Origin: Mycobacteroides sp. LB1
GTDB taxonomy: Bacteria; Actinomycetota; Actinomycetes; Mycobacteriales; Mycobacteriaceae
DNA length: 64,000 nucleotides
Assembly (NCBI RefSeq): GCF_013449725.1
Contig: NZ_JACCFF010000001.1
Location: 1,116,001 to 1,180,000 of the forward strand
Direction of reading: 5' to 3'
A program made the position numbers and the translations under genes. Below, in pieces: positions 18,946 through 27,604 of the stretch; the first letter of the stretch is position 1, and each line of letters opens with the position of its first letter. Under the pieces are notes generated by a model, which saw only the letters and a list, made by a program, of their open reading frames with translations, searched no databases and was not told the DNA's origin.

Positions 18946-19416
18946 GTGAGTGCATCCCCGACCTACAAAATCTGGCAGCGTCTGCAGAACAAGCCCGGCG
19001 GCTCCGCCCTGTTCTCCGCCGCCATGATGGCCCGCGTTCCCTACTTCGCTTCGGTGGTGCCGCACGTGCACCGAATGGAACCGGGCTACTGCGAGGTGAC
19101 CGCTCCCAAGTGGTACTTCGTCTACAACCACCTCAAGACGTTCCACGCGATCGCCGCGTGCAACCTGGCCGAGGTCGCGATGGGAATGCTGATGGAGGCC
19201 ACCACCCCGTCCTCGCATCGCTGGATCCCCAAGGCGATGAACGTGCAGTACCTCGGCAAGGCCACCACCTCGCTGCGGGCGGTTGCCAAGCTGGAGGGCC
19301 TCGACTTCGCCTCGATCACCGAGGGCACCGACGTCGTCGTGCCGATCAGCATCACCGATCGCGACGGCAAGGAAGTGGTGAGGGCAGAGATCACCACCTG
19401 GGTCACGCCCGCCTAG
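18946..19416 (+). CDS. DUF4442 hotdog-fold thioesterase-like protein
   Basis: A 156-residue single-domain protein of the DUF4442 family, related to hotdog thioesterases. Visible features: a helix with KIWQRLQNKPGGSALFSAAM, the core PYFASVVPHVHRMEPGYCEV, NHLKTFHAIAACNLAEVAMG resembling the hotdog central helix, and the C-terminal strand pair. Hydrolysis or binding of an acyl thioester is inferred from the fold only. GTG at 18946 was chosen; the large palindrome immediately upstream implies tight regulation. Confidence 0.8.
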   Translation: MSASPTYKIWQRLQNKPGGSALFSAAMMARVPYFASVVPHVHRMEPGYCEVTAPKWYFVYNHLKTFHAIAACNLAEVAMGMLMEATTPSSHRWIPKAMNVQYLGKATTSLRAVAKLEGLDFASITEGTDVVVPISITDRDGKEVVRAEITTWVTPA

Positions 19417-19465
19417 TCAGTTCCCGAGCAGTGCGGCGGAAATTTCAGCCGTTAGGGACAAATCT

Positions 19466-20749
19466 ATGGTGTGCCGCGCGCACACTCCGGCTATGGCCAC
19501 CGCACTGTCCGAAATCGAAGACGCCGGCCGCCTTTTGGCCGACCCGACCGCCTACACCGACGAGTCTCGCCTACACGCCGCGATGACCCTGCTGCGCCGC
19601 GAACAACCCGTGGCGAGGGTCGTCGCCGACAACTATCGACCGTTCTGGGCGATCACCAAGCACGACGACATCATGGATGTCGAGCGTGACAATTCGCTCT
19701 GGGTCAATGAACCTCGTCCGCTACTCATGAACCTTGAGCAGGAGGCCGAGCTGGATAAGCAGGCGGCCATGGGAATCGAGCTCAAGACCCTGGTCCACAT
19801 CGACGACCCCAAGCACCGCGTACTGCGCGCCATCGGCGCCGATTGGTTCCGGCCGAAGGCCATGCGGGACATGAAGATCCGGACCGATGAGCTGGCCACC
19901 AGGTACGTGAACAAACTGATGGACGCCGGCGGAACCTGCGATTTCGCACAGGACGTCGCGGTGCATTTCCCGCTGTACGTCATCATGTCGCTGCTCGGCA
20001 TTCCCGAATCTGACTTCGACCGGATGCTCAAACTTACCCAAGAGCTGTTCGGCGGTGACGACACCGAATTCCAGCGCGGCACCACCCCGGAGGAGCAGCT
20101 CATGGCGCTGCTCGACTTCTTCGGGTACTTCAGCGGCCTCACCGCGTCCCGGCGCGAAAACCCCACCGAGGACTTGGCCTCGACCATCGCGAACGCGAAG
20201 GTCGACGGCGAGCTGCTCAGTGATGTCGACACCGCGTCGTACTACACGATCATCGCCACCGCCGGACACGACACCACCAGTGCCACCATCGCGGGTGGAC
20301 TCGAAGCGCTTCTTCAGCACCCGGACCAGCTCGCACGACTACGCGGGAACCCCGACCTCATGCCATTAGCGGTCGACGAGATGATCCGCTGGGTGACACC
20401 CGTCAAGGAATTCATGCGAACAGCGACCGCGGACACCGAGATTCGCGGCGTACCCATCGCCGAGGGGGAATCGGTGCTGCTGTCTTACCCGTCGGGCAAC
20501 CGCGACGAGGACACCTTCACCGACCCGTTCACGTTCGATGTTGGACGAGATCCCAACAAACACCTGGCATTCGGGTTCGGGGTGCACTTCTGTTTGGGGG
20601 CCGCGCTGGCCCGGATGGAGGTCAACAGCTTCTTCTCGGCGCTACTCCCCCGGCTGGAGTCCATCGAGATCGACGGGGATATCGCACGGACGTCGACCAT
20701 ATTTGTCGGCGGTATCAAACACCTACCGATCCGGTACACGCTGCGCTAA
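19466..20749 (+). CDS. cytochrome P450
   Basis: A soluble bacterial P450 of about 427 residues. Diagnostic features: the I-helix oxygen-binding motif TAGHDTTSA, the K-helix EMIR (ExxR), and the haem-binding FGFGVHFCLGAALAR with the axial Cys. The frame starts at ATG 19466, with AGGGA about 8 bases upstream; an in-frame ATG at 19493 (MATALSEIED) has no such site but would better match usual P450 N-termini. The substrate is not deducible; GHDTT and length are typical of mycobacterial CYPs acting on lipids or steroids. No ferredoxin gene is adjacent. It lies 50 bases downstream of the DUF4442 gene on the same strand. Confidence 0.9.
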   Translation: MVCRAHTPAMATALSEIEDAGRLLADPTAYTDESRLHAAMTLLRREQPVARVVADNYRPFWAITKHDDIMDVERDNSLWVNEPRPLLMNLEQEAELDKQAAMGIELKTLVHIDDPKHRVLRAIGADWFRPKAMRDMKIRTDELATRYVNKLMDAGGTCDFAQDVAVHFPLYVIMSLLGIPESDFDRMLKLTQELFGGDDTEFQRGTTPEEQLMALLDFFGYFSGLTASRRENPTEDLASTIANAKVDGELLSDVDTASYYTIIATAGHDTTSATIAGGLEALLQHPDQLARLRGNPDLMPLAVDEMIRWVTPVKEFMRTATADTEIRGVPIAEGESVLLSYPSGNRDEDTFTDPFTFDVGRDPNKHLAFGFGVHFCLGAALARMEVNSFFSALLPRLESIEIDGDIARTSTIFVGGIKHLPIRYTLR

Positions 20750-20756
20750 CCCCCGC

Positions 20757-20801
20757 GTGAGCAGACGCCTATTGCACGCGAATCGCAGGTCGGCTGTGCA
20801 C
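20757..20801. repeat. degenerate copy of the GAGCAGACGC palindromic repeat
   Basis: This stretch between the P450 and thiolase-like stop codons (gtgagcagacgcctattgca and onward) matches the left arm and loop of the palindromic repeats at 58457-58512 and 59458-59519, including the loop end ggctgtgcac. The right arm is missing, so it no longer forms the full hairpin. Confidence 0.6.
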
Positions 20802-20845
20802 CGTGCCGGGGATACCTCCCGCCTGCGGGGGGCTGCTCGCCAGTT

Positions 20846-22348
20846 TTAGGTGAGTCGCGCGGAGCCGTCCGCGGCGACTTCGATTGACGCGCCGGCGATA
20901 TCGGTGTTCACGATCTCGACGGCGGCGTCACGATCGTCAACCTTGGCGAAGGTGCGCGCCCCAGTGGGCGTGCGCACACTGACGAACGTCTGGAACGGCG
21001 ATCCATCTCGCCCATAGTTGACGGTCCACGCTTCGACAGTTGCCGTGCCCGAATAGCCATCGGCCGCCTCGGTTGTGGGCTCTCCGTCGACCTCGGACTG
21101 CACGTCCTCGTACTTGAATCCAGTTGCAGGCGGCTCGGTTCCGTAGATTCCGAGTGCGTGCTTGGTCAGGTATCCACCGTTGGCCGTGATCAGTCCCCGT
21201 GTGCCGGGACGCTCACGCAGCCGTTCGGCCATGGTCGCGATGGCGTGGGTGACGTAGTTACACCAAGGGCCGCCGGCGAAGGTAAGTCCGCCGGTCACCG
21301 TGAGCGGCCGGGCCGGGTCGTCGAGCGGTAGCCCCAGCTCGGTGGCCGCAACCTGCACCGCCGATGGGAAACAGGAGTAGATGTCGATCAGGTCGACGTC
21401 ATCGGTTCCCAGTCCGGCGAGCTCGAACACACGCTTGCCTGCGAGCCGAATGGCCGGCGACCGATGCAGCTCGTGACGTTCACTGAGCGCGAAGGTGTCG
21501 TTGGCGTGACTGCCGGCAAGCGGAAATATCCAGCGGTCCTTGGGAATTCGTAGCCGTAACGCTGTTTCCAAAGAGGTCAGCAGCACGACCGCACCCTGCT
21601 CGACCATATTGTTGGAGTTCATCAGCTTGGTGTACGGCGAGCTGATCCACCGGTTATCGGGGCCGGGTGTGGCGATTTCCTCTGCGCTGTATGCATCATT
21701 GGACCAGGCGTGCGTGTTGTTCACCGCCACCGCATTGAATCGCTGCCACAGTCGGGAAATCGCGATCCGATGATCCGCGATCGATACACCGCTTGCGATG
21801 CGAATCGCCTGCTCGAAGAGCGGATAGACGTGGCCGGGAGAGATCAGACCGATCGTGGTCTCGGCGCCGCCCACTTGATCCATGCGACCACCGAGAATCG
21901 TTGGTTCCGCGATGGATTCGTCCTGCGCGGTCCACACCGGCTGCACACCGGTGGCCATCATCTTGTTGCGCGAACGCCACATCTCGGCACCACCGATGAG
22001 AACAACGTCGGCGTCTCCGGCCAGGATGTCGGCAGCTGCATGGCTTACCAAGAGCTGCGGCGAGTTGCCGCTGGGCCCGGTGTAGAAGGTCCGCTTGGGT
22101 GCTGCACCCAGACGCTCGCCCAGGAGCACACCCGGGTCGCGGTACTTCCACGAGAAGATGTTCGCAACCGACACCGTGTCGATTGCCGCAAGGAGATCTG
22201 TCGTCCCCGCGTCCTCGGCGGCCAGCCGGGCGGCTTGCTCCATGAGATCGATGGGCTCGGGGATCTCGGAGAACGGGGTGTCAGCGTCTGTCCGCTGATT
22301 GACCTGCCCGGTACCGACGAGGACCGGCGTGCGAGGGTCGATGGCCAT
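20846..22348 (-). CDS. thiolase-like protein lacking the nucleophilic cysteine
   Basis: A 500-residue member of the thiolase superfamily, often annotated acetyl-CoA acetyltransferase. It has thiolase-fold stretches (TPVLVGTGQVNQR, ADVVLIGGAEMW, DVDLIDIYSCFPSAVQVAA) and a long C-terminal extension after about residue 400 (from about VEAWTVNYGRDGSPFQ). In the place of the usual CxSG nucleophile loop it reads GPSGNSPQLL, so there is no catalytic Cys. It resembles the mycobacterial thiolase-like proteins of type 1, which are not active thiolases. It starts 47 bases downstream of eutC on the same strand. Its role, possibly CoA-ester binding, is unknown. Confidence 0.75.
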   Translation of the reverse strand: MAIDPRTPVLVGTGQVNQRTDADTPFSEIPEPIDLMEQAARLAAEDAGTTDLLAAIDTVSVANIFSWKYRDPGVLLGERLGAAPKRTFYTGPSGNSPQLLVSHAAADILAGDADVVLIGGAEMWRSRNKMMATGVQPVWTAQDESIAEPTILGGRMDQVGGAETTIGLISPGHVYPLFEQAIRIASGVSIADHRIAISRLWQRFNAVAVNNTHAWSNDAYSAEEIATPGPDNRWISSPYTKLMNSNNMVEQGAVVLLTSLETALRLRIPKDRWIFPLAGSHANDTFALSERHELHRSPAIRLAGKRVFELAGLGTDDVDLIDIYSCFPSAVQVAATELGLPLDDPARPLTVTGGLTFAGGPWCNYVTHAIATMAERLRERPGTRGLITANGGYLTKHALGIYGTEPPATGFKYEDVQSEVDGEPTTEAADGYSGTATVEAWTVNYGRDGSPFQTFVSVRTPTGARTFAKVDDRDAAVEIVNTDIAGASIEVAADGSARLT

Positions 22349-22395
22349 CCGCCGATGGTAACCAACCGCCCGGTTGGCCCCGAAGGGTCACCCTG

Positions 22396-23181
22396 TTAGG
22401 TGGACAGGGCGGGCCCCGCCCCCTCGATCTGGTGGCCCGCGCCGGTCATGTCCTTGAGGTCGACGCCGGAGCGGCCGATCTGACGCGCCCCCGCCACCAG
22501 CGCGGCCACGACCTGGGCCGCTTGGTCATAACTCAAGCCCTCGGGAGGATGGATATTGGAAACGCAATTGCGTTGCGCATCAGTGCATCCGACCATGGGA
22601 TTGTGCGTGAGGTAGATCCCGACGCTGTCGGCGACCGAAAGACCCGGGCGTTCCCCGATGAGCACCAACAGGGTGTCGACGCCAAGTGCGGCGCCAATAT
22701 GGTCGCCTAAAGCCACCCTCGCCTGAGTCGCGACGACGAGCGGCGCAATCGAGTACCCCCGGAGCCGCTGGTGCAGCGCCTGCAACAGCTGTACCCCGTG
22801 ATCGTCGAGGGCTCGTGGCGACAACCCGTCGGCCAGCACAATTCCGATATCGGCACCGGACTCGGGGAGCACGTCGAGCGCGCCATCGGCGGGTGCGCGC
22901 CCCAGGTCCGGGCGGCGCAGGTATTCGGATCGATCGCCCGCCCGGCTGGTCACCAGCAGCGGCGTGCCCAATCCGAGTCCGTCGATCCGGCCGGCCAAAG
23001 CGCGGGCGTCCAGTGGCGTGTGTACGGCGTCGCGGGCCGCGGCGTGCGCGGTCCCGAACTCCAGAACTCTGGTCGTGGGCAGCGCATCACCACTTCGCCC
23101 CAATCCGATTCGCGACTGGGTGGATCGACGCAGCGTCTCCCAAATGTCCCGTGCCGCAACATTGTTGGCGACATCGCTCAT
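22396..23181 (-). CDS. eutC: ethanolamine ammonia-lyase small subunit
   Basis: EutC, 261 residues, the beta subunit of adenosylcobalamin-dependent ethanolamine ammonia-lyase, which converts ethanolamine to acetaldehyde and ammonia. Conserved segments: TQSRIGLGRSGDALPT near the N-terminus, DIGIVLADGLSPRA, LVLIGERPGLSVADSVGIYL and RNCVSNIHPPEGLSY. Its start overlaps the end of eutB by 4 bases, the usual EutBC arrangement that couples subunit synthesis. The N-terminus is shorter than in enterobacterial EutC, consistent with the absence of microcompartment genes nearby. Confidence 0.95.
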   Translation of the reverse strand: MSDVANNVAARDIWETLRRSTQSRIGLGRSGDALPTTRVLEFGTAHAAARDAVHTPLDARALAGRIDGLGLGTPLLVTSRAGDRSEYLRRPDLGRAPADGALDVLPESGADIGIVLADGLSPRALDDHGVQLLQALHQRLRGYSIAPLVVATQARVALGDHIGAALGVDTLLVLIGERPGLSVADSVGIYLTHNPMVGCTDAQRNCVSNIHPPEGLSYDQAAQVVAALVAGARQIGRSGVDLKDMTGAGHQIEGAGPALST

Positions 23182-24581
23182 AACAGCGCCCGCAATGGCG
23201 AGTCGTTGACCGGGATTTCACGCAGCCCGCCATCGCGTTCCAGCATGCCCATGCGGTCGAGCCAGTCATTGAACTCCGGGGCCGGGCGCAGGCCGAAGGT
23301 GCGGCGCGCGAACAGCGCATCGTGGAAGGACAGGCTCTGATACCCGAGCATGACGTCATCGGCCCCGGGCACCGCGATGACGAAGGCGACACCGGCAGCC
23401 GTGAGCACGGTCAGCAGGACATCCATGTCATCGGAGTCGGCCTCGGCGTGATTGGTGTAGCAGACGTCGACCCCCATCGGAAGTCCCAGCAGCTTGCCGC
23501 AGAAGTGGTCTTCCAGTCCCGCCCGGATGATCTGCTTTCCGTCGTAAAGATATTCCGGCCCAATGAATCCCACAACGGTATTGACCAGGAGTGGTTCCAC
23601 CTCGCGCGCGACCGCGTAGGCGCGAGCCTCCAGCGTCTGCTGGTCTACCGGAACGCCTCCCACGCCGATATGCGCTCCGGCCGACAACGCGGACCCCTGA
23701 CCGGTTTCCAGATACATGACGTTGTTACCCACGGTGCCGCGGGCCAACGAACGTCCGGCCTCGTTCGCCTCGCGCAGCAGCGAGAGGTTGACCCCGAAGC
23801 TCTCGTTGGCGCCTTCGGTCCCGGCAATCGATTGGAATACCAAGTCCACCGGCAGATTTCGTTCGATGAGCTCCATGGTGGTGGTGACGTGCGCGAGCAC
23901 ACATGACTGCGTCGGGATATCAAATCGCAATCGGATGTCATCGATGAGACGCAGCAGGTCGGCCGCGGCATGCGGGGAATCGGTCGCAGGGTTAATGCCG
24001 ATGACAGCGTCGCCGCACCCCAGCAGCAGGCCGTCCAGCGTGGCGGCGGCGATCCCGCGCGCATCGTCGGTGGGATGGTTGGGCTGCAGCCGGGTCGCCA
24101 GCGTTCCCGGCAGGCCGATGGTGGTGCGGAAGGCGCTGGGATTACGCACCGCGGCGCCAACCGCGATGAGGTCCTGATTACGCATCAGCTTGCTGACCGC
24201 CGCCACCATCTCGGGAGTCAGCCCGGGAGACAAATCCTTGAGGGACTGCGCCCCATGGGGTTTGGTGATGGTCTCCAGTAGCCAATCACGGAAATCGCCG
24301 ACGGTGAGATGTGAGATGACCGCGAATGCCTCGGCGTCATGACTGTCGATGATGAGCCGGGTGACCTCGTCGGTGTCGTACGGCACGATCTCTTCGGATA
24401 AGAACGTCGCCAAGGGCACCTCGGCGAGTACCCAGCGCGCGGCGGCCCGCTCGGCATCCGATTGCGCCGCGCATCCTGCGAGTTCATCACCGGATCGAGG
24501 CGGCGAGGCCTTCGCGAGAACTTCGGCGAGCGATCCGAACTGGTAGGTGACCGGCCCGGCGATGTGGCGAAAGGTGCTCAT
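23178..24581 (-). CDS. eutB: ethanolamine ammonia-lyase large subunit
   Basis: EutB, 467 residues, the TIM-barrel catalytic subunit that binds substrate and cobalamin. Recognisable blocks are the N-terminal FGSLAEVLAKASPPRSGDELAG (partly variable), GDFRDWLLETI, DAVIGINPATDSP and CVLAHVTTTMELIERN, then the barrel end MGVDVCYTNHAEADSDDMD. Length matches the family (about 450-470). No EutA-type reactivating factor is in the window, although B12 enzymes of this type become inactivated during turnover. It lies between the permease and eutC in one operon. Confidence 0.95.
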   Translation of the reverse strand: MSTFRHIAGPVTYQFGSLAEVLAKASPPRSGDELAGCAAQSDAERAAARWVLAEVPLATFLSEEIVPYDTDEVTRLIIDSHDAEAFAVISHLTVGDFRDWLLETITKPHGAQSLKDLSPGLTPEMVAAVSKLMRNQDLIAVGAAVRNPSAFRTTIGLPGTLATRLQPNHPTDDARGIAAATLDGLLLGCGDAVIGINPATDSPHAAADLLRLIDDIRLRFDIPTQSCVLAHVTTTMELIERNLPVDLVFQSIAGTEGANESFGVNLSLLREANEAGRSLARGTVGNNVMYLETGQGSALSAGAHIGVGGVPVDQQTLEARAYAVAREVEPLLVNTVVGFIGPEYLYDGKQIIRAGLEDHFCGKLLGLPMGVDVCYTNHAEADSDDMDVLLTVLTAAGVAFVIAVPGADDVMLGYQSLSFHDALFARRTFGLRPAPEFNDWLDRMGMLERDGGLREIPVNDSPLRALL

Positions 24582-24588
24582 AATATGC

Positions 24589-26058
24589 CTATTTCACTTC
24601 TTTTTCGGCTTCTGCAAGCGCCGCGAACTCCTCGTCCGGGGAGTTCGCTACCAAATGATGACGGCTGTACAACCCAAAGTACGCCATAAACAGCAGGAAC
24701 ACACCGAACGTGGCGAACGCCGCGGTGGTATCAACGATGAATGTCGCCACCACGGCCGCACAGGCGATCACCAGGGCGAACCCGCTGGTGACGATGCCGC
24801 CCGGGGTGCGGTACGGGCGCTCCATCTCGGGCTCGCGGACACGCAGCACGATATGGCTCACCATCATCAGCACGTAACTCAGTGCCGCACCGAACACCGC
24901 CATGTTCAGCAACATCGCGCCTTTTCCGGTGAGCGACAACAGGAATCCGATAAATCCGGGGACGATGAGCGCTAGGAGCGGGGCCTTTCGACTGTTGGTG
25001 ACGGATAGCCCGGTCGGCAAGTAACCGGCCCGCGACAGCGCGAAGGTCTGTCGGCTGTAGGCGTAGACGATGGAGAAGAAGCTGGCGATGAGCCCGGCCA
25101 ACCCGATGTAGTTGACGGCCTTCGCGACCGTGGTCGTACCCAGTGCCTCGACTAGAGGATTGCCCGACTGGCCCATCGCCTCAGCTCCCCCGACCCCGGG
25201 CACCAAGAACAGCACGGTTGTCCCGGTGATCACGAGCACCAGCATGGCCATCACGATGCCGCGTGGAATGTTTCTGGCCGGGTCGCGGGCTTCTTCGGCG
25301 GCCAGCGGGACACCCTCGATGGCCAGGAACAACCAGATGGCGAACGGCACCGCCGCCCAGATACCCAGGTATCCATAGGGTAAGAATGCCGAAGCACCCG
25401 TGGCTGTTTCAGCGACCGGGATATTGGTCAAGTTGTGTATATCGAACTTGCCGACCGCCCCCACGGCGAAGGTGATGAGGCCGACCAACGCGATACCGGT
25501 GATGACGAACATGGTCTTGAGGGCCTCACCCGCACCGCTGAGGTGGATGCCGATGAAGATCGCGTACGCGGCGAGATAGATCCACCAGCCGTCCTTGAGC
25601 CCGAACAAGTGCAGCGACTCGACGTAGCTGCCGATGAATGTCGCGATCGCGGCCGGTGCAATGACGTACTCAATGAGAATCGCCGTCCCCGTGGCGAATC
25701 CACCCCAAGGCCCCAGCGCGCGCCGCGCGAAGGTATACCCGCCGCCCGCGGTCGGCAGCGCGGACGACATCTCCGCCATGCTGAGCACCATGGCGAGGTA
25801 CATCGCCGCGATGATGACCGCCGCGATGGCCATCCCCCCGAATCCGCCCTTGCTCAGCCCGGTGTTCCAGCCCGCGTAGTCGCCGGAAATCACATAACTC
25901 ACCCCGAGCCCGGCCAGTAGCACCCAGCCGGCGGTACCCGATTTCAGCGTGCGCCGGGCGAGATAGTCGGCACCTTCGAGGTGTGATTGGACACCCGCAT
26001 GCTCGTGCGGTGCGTCGACGGCTTCACTGGCATTCGTGCCTCTATCGGTGCTGGACAT
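24589..26058 (-). CDS. eat: ethanolamine permease, APC family
   Basis: A 489-residue amino acid/polyamine/organocation permease with about 12 hydrophobic segments. The N-terminal segment GTAGWVLLAGLGVSYVISGDYAGWN and the motif MAEMSSALPTAGGGYTFARRALG are characteristic of the ethanolamine permease branch. The ATG at 26058 (MSSTDRGTN) was chosen over the longer frame from 26157, which would overlap mftG. It lies 7 bases upstream of eutB, so import and breakdown of ethanolamine are co-expressed. Only 61 bases separate it from the mftG stop. Confidence 0.88.
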   Translation of the reverse strand: MSSTDRGTNASEAVDAPHEHAGVQSHLEGADYLARRTLKSGTAGWVLLAGLGVSYVISGDYAGWNTGLSKGGFGGMAIAAVIIAAMYLAMVLSMAEMSSALPTAGGGYTFARRALGPWGGFATGTAILIEYVIAPAAIATFIGSYVESLHLFGLKDGWWIYLAAYAIFIGIHLSGAGEALKTMFVITGIALVGLITFAVGAVGKFDIHNLTNIPVAETATGASAFLPYGYLGIWAAVPFAIWLFLAIEGVPLAAEEARDPARNIPRGIVMAMLVLVITGTTVLFLVPGVGGAEAMGQSGNPLVEALGTTTVAKAVNYIGLAGLIASFFSIVYAYSRQTFALSRAGYLPTGLSVTNSRKAPLLALIVPGFIGFLLSLTGKGAMLLNMAVFGAALSYVLMMVSHIVLRVREPEMERPYRTPGGIVTSGFALVIACAAVVATFIVDTTAAFATFGVFLLFMAYFGLYSRHHLVANSPDEEFAALAEAEKEVK

Positions 26059-26119
26059 CGTCCAATTGTGCGTGCGATGGCCCGCACGCGTGCGGTAGAC
26101 GGCAAGATTCGTGCCGACG

Positions 26120-27604
26120 TTACGACCACGCAACAAACTGGGCAGTTCGATGGCCAATCATCGCGATGGTGGCGGCTGGCCCACGGCTCGGAATGGTCGG
26201 CATGATCGAGCCGTCGATGACGAAGAGCCCGTCGATTCCCCTGACACGGCAGTATTTGTCGACGACCGCATGCGTGTCACCGTCATTACCCATCGGAGCG
26301 GTTCCGCACAGATGCTGCGAGGTGGACCACCGCGGACCACCGAACCGCCGTCCATACAGATCGGACACCAGGCGCACGCCGTCACGCAACCGATCCATAT
26401 CGGCGGCCTCACTGTCATAACGCAAGTCGATGTACACCGGTGCCGCGGGGTCAGCCGAGCGCAGCTCAACGCGACCGCGGCACTGCGGCGTCATCAATGC
26501 GACGCCGATCTGCCGAGCGTCCGGCCCTTTCACCTTCACCCCTGCCATCGCGGCGAATCCGGTTGTATAAGGCCGTATCTCGATATCCGTCTGACGGTCG
26601 GTGTGCAGCACGGTGTCCAGGACGGGATAGCCCGGCTGCCCCTCATCCCCGGTGTCCAGTACCCATTCCGCGTGGTCCATCACACGGGTACCGACACCCG
26701 GCAGGTCGACAACGGGCTCAACCCCCACCGCGCGTAGGTCATCCGCCGGCCCGAGCCCGGAAAGCAACAGCAGCTTGGCGCTCTCAATCGCCCCCGCACT
26801 CAAAATGATTCGATCGGCGGTCAGTGTCCGCACCGAGTTCGCAACCGCCACCTGTACCCCGGTAGCGCGCCCGCCGTTACACAACACCCGAAGGACACGA
26901 GTACCGGAATACACCGCGAGGTTGGGACGCCAGCCCGCCCCCTCCAGATATGCGCGCGCGGGCCCGACGCGCACCCCGCTGTCGATGTTGAGCGGCACCA
27001 GTCCCACCCCGACGCCGGCGGCGCCGTTGAGGTCCGCCACCACCGGATACCCGAGCTTGGCGGCGAAGCCCATCAATTCTCTTCCGGCGCTGCTCTGTTC
27101 GTGCTTGCGCCCGATCGGAATGGGTCCCGACGACCCATGCAGCGGATCGTCACGGAAGTCGCGGTCGGTCTCCATCGCACGGAAGTGTTCACGCACATCT
27201 GCCCAGGACCATCCCGGCACCGACCATCCATCGAAGTCTGCGGGCCGACCCCGGACGAAGTAGCCACCGTTGATCGCACCGGAGCCACCGACCACGGATC
27301 CCCGCACCAACTCCGCCTGGTCGCCTGTGGATGTCAGCGTCGCCCAGTAATAGGTGGCGACCTCGCTACCCGGTCCGATCGGCAGCCGGTACCCGTCACG
27401 TATACCGGCCTCGTCCGCGGAGGACGGCGGGCCCGCCTCGACAAGCACTACCCGAAACGACGGATCCTCGGAAAGACACCCTGCCAGAATGGAACCCGCG
27501 CTCCCCGCGCCCACAATGAGCGCATCCGCGTGGATCGGCCTGCTCAGGGCCGTAGTTCCGGTCGGAGCGCGCCGAGATTGCGCTCCTGCACGATCCCGGT
27601 CCAC
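26120..27604 (-). CDS. mftG: mycofactocin-associated GMC-family dehydrogenase MftG
   Basis: A glucose-methanol-choline oxidoreductase of about 494 residues. The FAD-binding GxGxxG is in [17 protein letters not shown], the second GMC signature around [18 protein letters not shown], and the C-terminal active-site region has [13 protein letters not shown] and [13 protein letters not shown]. In the mycofactocin system MftG reoxidises mycofactocinol and passes electrons to respiration. The annotated GTG at 27604 gives a 61-base overlap with mftF; no later ATG/GTG precedes the FAD motif, so the true start is uncertain and may be a rarer codon near 27545. Confidence 0.9.
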   Translation of the reverse strand: MDRDRAGAQSRRAPTGTTALSRPIHADALIVGAGSAGSILAGCLSEDPSFRVVLVEAGPPSSADEAGIRDGYRLPIGPGSEVATYYWATLTSTGDQAELVRGSVVGGSGAINGGYFVRGRPADFDGWSVPGWSWADVREHFRAMETDRDFRDDPLHGSSGPIPIGRKHEQSSAGRELMGFAAKLGYPVVADLNGAAGVGVGLVPLNIDSGVRVGPARAYLEGAGWRPNLAVYSGTRVLRVLCNGGRATGVQVAVANSVRTLTADRIILSAGAIESAKLLLLSGLGPADDLRAVGVEPVVDLPGVGTRVMDHAEWVLDTGDEGQPGYPVLDTVLHTDRQTDIEIRPYTTGFAAMAGVKVKGPDARQIGVALMTPQCRGRVELRSADPAAPVYIDLRYDSEAADMDRLRDGVRLVSDLYGRRFGGPRWSTSQHLCGTAPMGNDGDTHAVVDKYCRVRGIDGLFVIDGSIMPTIPSRGPAATIAMIGHRTAQFVAWS

